Positions 61,555 to 64,000 of a stretch of 64,000 bases of DNA are shown here, piece by piece. The translations under genes and the position numbers were made by a program. The notes beneath the pieces were generated by a model. That model was not told where the DNA came from and made no database searches. It saw only the letters and a list, made by a program, of their open reading frames with translations. Source of the DNA: Terriglobia bacterium. Lineage in GTDB: Bacteria; Acidobacteriota; UBA6911. Within the stretch, counting starts at the first letter, position 1. Each line of letters opens with the position of its first letter. The stretch lies in contig JAIQGI010000016.1 in the NCBI GenBank assembly GCA_020072565.1, forward strand, positions 1 through 64,000, written 5' to 3'.

Positions 61555-62568
61555 ATGTCAGCCTCAAGCAACGGCAATAACTTGGTCACGGGGATTGTGA
61601 GGATCGGTGTGCCCATAGCCCTGATCTCCGGCCTGACCTTTTCCATCCGTCATGAATGCCCGCTCAGCCTCCGTTGGGCGGTCCTGATCCTCGTGGGCGA
61701 AATCGCACTGCTCCTCATGGGGTTCAGATGGGCTGAGATTGCAAATGCCTTCCGGCAGGCGGCGGGACAGCGCACTGCAGCAGGAGCGTCGGAGCGCAGC
61801 ACTTATTTCTGGGAAGCTGCCGCGCGCAATGCACTGCACCTCGGAGTCCTCGGGACTCTGGTTGGATTCGTGATCCAGATCTGTTCGGACATAGGCGGGC
61901 AGGCCGGCTTCATGTTCGCCCTGGGGGGCGCACTGCTCTCAACCGTCTACGGATTGATTCTGGCGGCAATTCTGAGCACGCCTGCAGTGCGATCCCTTTG
62001 GACGCTCGGACCTGAGCATCCTTCGGAAACCGGGGAGCCGATTTACGCTTCGCCGGGCGAAGGCAAGAGAGCCGGCCGTCTGGAACAGCTGCTCGGTCAC
62101 ATCCTGTTCCTCGTCCTGATGCTGTGGGTTCTCTTCACCCCAGCCGCAGCCGGGTCCACCATGCCATTCGACTGGTTTGTCCATTGGCCGGCCTGGCTCG
62201 TGGTGTTCGGCGGAGCGCTGATTTTCGGGCTGATGTCGGGGCACACTTTTAAAACCGGCTCACTGGTCCTGGGCTTTGCCTGCGCGGGCCTGATCGGGTC
62301 GCTCTTCGGCGTCGTCCAGGCCCTGCAGGGATTCTCAACGGCAAGTATCGCGGCGGTTTCTGAGGGGATTACCTTTATGATCTCGTCCTGCTTCGCGGGT
62401 TTCGTCGGTCTGCTCGCGATCGGCCTGCCGCTGCAGGACCGCAGTCACAACCGGCGAGGGCTGAGTCTGAGCCGCCTGGTTTGGTACGGATACCCTGTCG
62501 TCGCGCTGCTGCTCGTGGCGCTCGCAACCCTGATGGTCATGGTCCCGATCAAGATTGAGAACTCCTGA
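61555..62568 (+). CDS. MotA/ExbB-like duplicated membrane protein
   Basis: The 337-residue product has about eight hydrophobic segments in two repeated halves. Each half holds a helix pair with a G-rich end: LGVLGTLVGFVIQIC near 95-110 and AGLIGSLFGVVQALQG near 240-256. These resemble the proton-channel helices of MotA/TolQ/ExbB proteins (GTLxG). It may be an ion channel partner, but no MotB/ExbD partner is visible. An AAAGGAGGG site precedes the ATG; the upstream TTG is unlikely. It begins 14 bases after the sigma chimera, probably co-transcribed. Confidence 0.65.
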   Translation: MSASSNGNNLVTGIVRIGVPIALISGLTFSIRHECPLSLRWAVLILVGEIALLLMGFRWAEIANAFRQAAGQRTAAGASERSTYFWEAAARNALHLGVLGTLVGFVIQICSDIGGQAGFMFALGGALLSTVYGLILAAILSTPAVRSLWTLGPEHPSETGEPIYASPGEGKRAGRLEQLLGHILFLVLMLWVLFTPAAAGSTMPFDWFVHWPAWLVVFGGALIFGLMSGHTFKTGSLVLGFACAGLIGSLFGVVQALQGFSTASIAAVSEGITFMISSCFAGFVGLLAIGLPLQDRSHNRRGLSLSRLVWYGYPVVALLLVALATLMVMVPIKIENS

Positions 62569-62627
62569 ACCCAGGATTGTCGCAGTGCAGAGCTGATGAA
62601 TATCCCGTTTATTACAATCGGAATCGC

Positions 62628-63842
62628 TCACCCGAGAGACTCCTCGGGAGCATCCAGGAGGCGCGCCATGGCAAGCGCATTGGACTGCACATCGAGCCCG
62701 AGGGAGCACTGGACGTCACATGGGCCACAGCGTCTGCAGGCTACATCCGCCACCGTCCACGCCCGGAGTGTATCCCGAGCTCTTTTCGGCCTCTGGTGGC
62801 CGAGCGCATACATGGAGGCGCGCATGAGGGTGGGGATATCCATGCCGGCAGGACACTGCGCCAGGCAGCGTCCGCACTGCTGGCAGTAAGTGCCCGAGAG
62901 CCCCAATACTTCCCCTAGCTTCAGGTCTCGCCTATCCTCCGGCGTCAGGGCTAGATCATTCATGACCGACAGGTCTTCCCGCATCTCATCGTAGTTGGAG
63001 AATGCCGGGATGGTCGTGTGAACGTTTTCATCCTGAAGCACCCATTTGAGGGCGGCCTTCATGTTGATCTTCCTGCGGGTTCCATCCCAGTAGACTCCGG
63101 CTTGCGTTTTCATGGCGACGACCCCGAGTCCGGCTTTGGCTGCCTGGCCGATGGCAGAGCGGACTTCTTCGCGGTGAGATTGCTTGAAGTTGTAGGCGGT
63201 GAGGATTACCTCCCAGAATCCACTATCGGCGGCGGCCCGGATTACTTCCGGCTCCTTGCTGTGCGTCCCGACTCCGACGAAACGCGCCTTCCCGCTTTTC
63301 TTTAACTTTTCGAACGCCTTCATGTAGGGCTCATGCAGTGTGGTTTCCCGTCTGCCGACTGAAACCAGGTAGTAGATATCGACATATTCGAGTCCCAGGC
63401 GCTGCAGACTCCCTTCAAGAGAATCCGAGATAAGTTCTGGATTGGCGTCTTTCCCGAGGTCCAATGACCGGTCACTTCCTCTCTCGAACCGAGCAGGCAG
63501 GTCCGGGCTGGTCGCGATAACAAAAGACTCCCGAGGGAGACCCCGGAGGGCCGCGCCAAGAAGGTGCTCGTGATTCCTTTCAGAATACGAGCTCGAGGTG
63601 TGAAAATAGACGACTCCCTCATCATGCGCCGCACGAACAAGGTCTATGGCATAGATGGATCCCATGCTCACGACGGGGAGCCGGAGACCTGTCCGCCCGA
63701 GGGTGCGGTAAATGAAACTTCGGTCCTTTAGCGGTTTCTCTTGCGGCGGGCGGGAGCAGGCGGAAATAAATGCCGCTCCTGCAATCCCCGTCGCTCCGGT
63801 TTTCAGAAAACTCCTTCGGGAAGTGAGTCGAGATCTGTTCAT
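62628..63842 (-). CDS. Tat lipoprotein: aldo/keto-reductase fold with two [4Fe-4S] clusters, catalytic tetrad mostly lost
   Basis: This 404-residue protein has a twin-arginine signal (SRRSFLKTG) with a lipobox-like ISAC, then an aldo/keto-reductase barrel (about 40-310). Two ferredoxin motifs follow: CX2CX2CX3CP in GTYCQQCGRCLAQCP and CX2CX2CX3C in VACRRCGPCDVQC. Compared with the family, the catalytic Asp is His81, Lys is Ser112 and His is Val160; only Tyr86 remains. It cannot be a normal NADPH reductase by that mechanism, so it may be an electron-transfer or sensory protein. AGGGAG precedes the ATG. No gene follows to the window end. Confidence 0.85.
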   Translation of the reverse strand: MNRSRLTSRRSFLKTGATGIAGAAFISACSRPPQEKPLKDRSFIYRTLGRTGLRLPVVSMGSIYAIDLVRAAHDEGVVYFHTSSSYSERNHEHLLGAALRGLPRESFVIATSPDLPARFERGSDRSLDLGKDANPELISDSLEGSLQRLGLEYVDIYYLVSVGRRETTLHEPYMKAFEKLKKSGKARFVGVGTHSKEPEVIRAAADSGFWEVILTAYNFKQSHREEVRSAIGQAAKAGLGVVAMKTQAGVYWDGTRRKINMKAALKWVLQDENVHTTIPAFSNYDEMREDLSVMNDLALTPEDRRDLKLGEVLGLSGTYCQQCGRCLAQCPAGMDIPTLMRASMYALGHQRPKRARDTLRAWTVADVACRRCGPCDVQCSLGLDVQSNALAMARLLDAPEESLG

Positions 63843-64000
63843 GGCTGAGTCTCCCTATGATCAGTCTCCTTGCCGATTCTTCAGGAAGAGTTCAGTTGCA
63901 CTCCTGAACAATACCATGAATACGTTCGGGCTGAAGCCGCCACGGCCCCGGGGCTCCTTGGATCCGACAGGTCGGTGGATCCGCTTCTTCGGGTGTCGTC

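Overview
The window is GC-rich bacterial chromosome that looks like Acidobacteriota. Evidence: a TIGR03436-type VWFA secreted protein, paired DUF1800/DUF1501 genes, a giant Asp-box (sortilin/BNR) protein, a Ser/Thr-kinase-like TPR receptor, many secreted peptidases, an ECF sigma factor with a FecR-type anti-sigma, and short palindromic intergenic repeats. I found no rRNA, convincing tRNA, CRISPR array, phage module or transposase gene. No conserved housekeeping operon is present except a lone mraZ, so finer taxonomy is not supported.

Layout. 0-6 kb: a palindromic repeat cluster beside a short TPR gene and a VWFA protein, then a LysE exporter, a zinc deacylase, PilT and an FAD oxidoreductase. 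6-13.6 kb: a 1072-residue membrane protein with a degenerate kinase domain, the MsrP/MsrQ periplasmic repair pair, and an M6 lipoprotein protease. 13.9-21.4 kb: one co-oriented block of ECF sigma factor, zinc-finger/FecR/DUF3352-like anti-sigma, two ABC ATPases and two permeases, the last carrying a discoidin-like domain. 21.5-25 kb: a poly-Gly secreted protein, a di-heme cytochrome, a Tat Rieske protein and a small membrane protein. 25-30 kb: two secreted Asp-box proteins. 30-32.8 kb: a 125-bp MITE-like element, cyclophilin, response regulator, orphan mraZ and a 369-bp nested palindrome. 32.8-45.9 kb: CocE hydrolase, HrpB helicase, a Rho_N-like protein, M28 and M49 peptidases, a corrinoid protein and a MurQ/GCKR-like SIS protein. 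46-59 kb: GH29 fucosidase, pseudogene debris, an unrecognised conserved protein, a cupin, the DUF1501/DUF1800 pair, a nonsense-interrupted methyltransferase, a Tat-exported superoxide dismutase and an esterase. 59-64 kb: a DUF169 protein, the second MITE-like copy, a sigma-factor chimera, a MotA/ExbB-like membrane protein and a Tat aldo/keto-reductase-like Fe-S lipoprotein.

Taken together the genes suggest a heterotrophic scavenger with a large secreted hydrolase repertoire, periplasmic redox repair (MsrPQ, exported SOD, Rieske, cytochrome) and envelope remodelling under ECF control. The best candidates for something new are: the sigma/anti-sigma/ABC/discoidin block; the 4-bp-TSD MITE family; the kinase-like and aldo/keto-reductase-like proteins that have lost catalytic residues; the sigma-factor chimera; and the conserved unknown protein at 49.1-50.0 kb.
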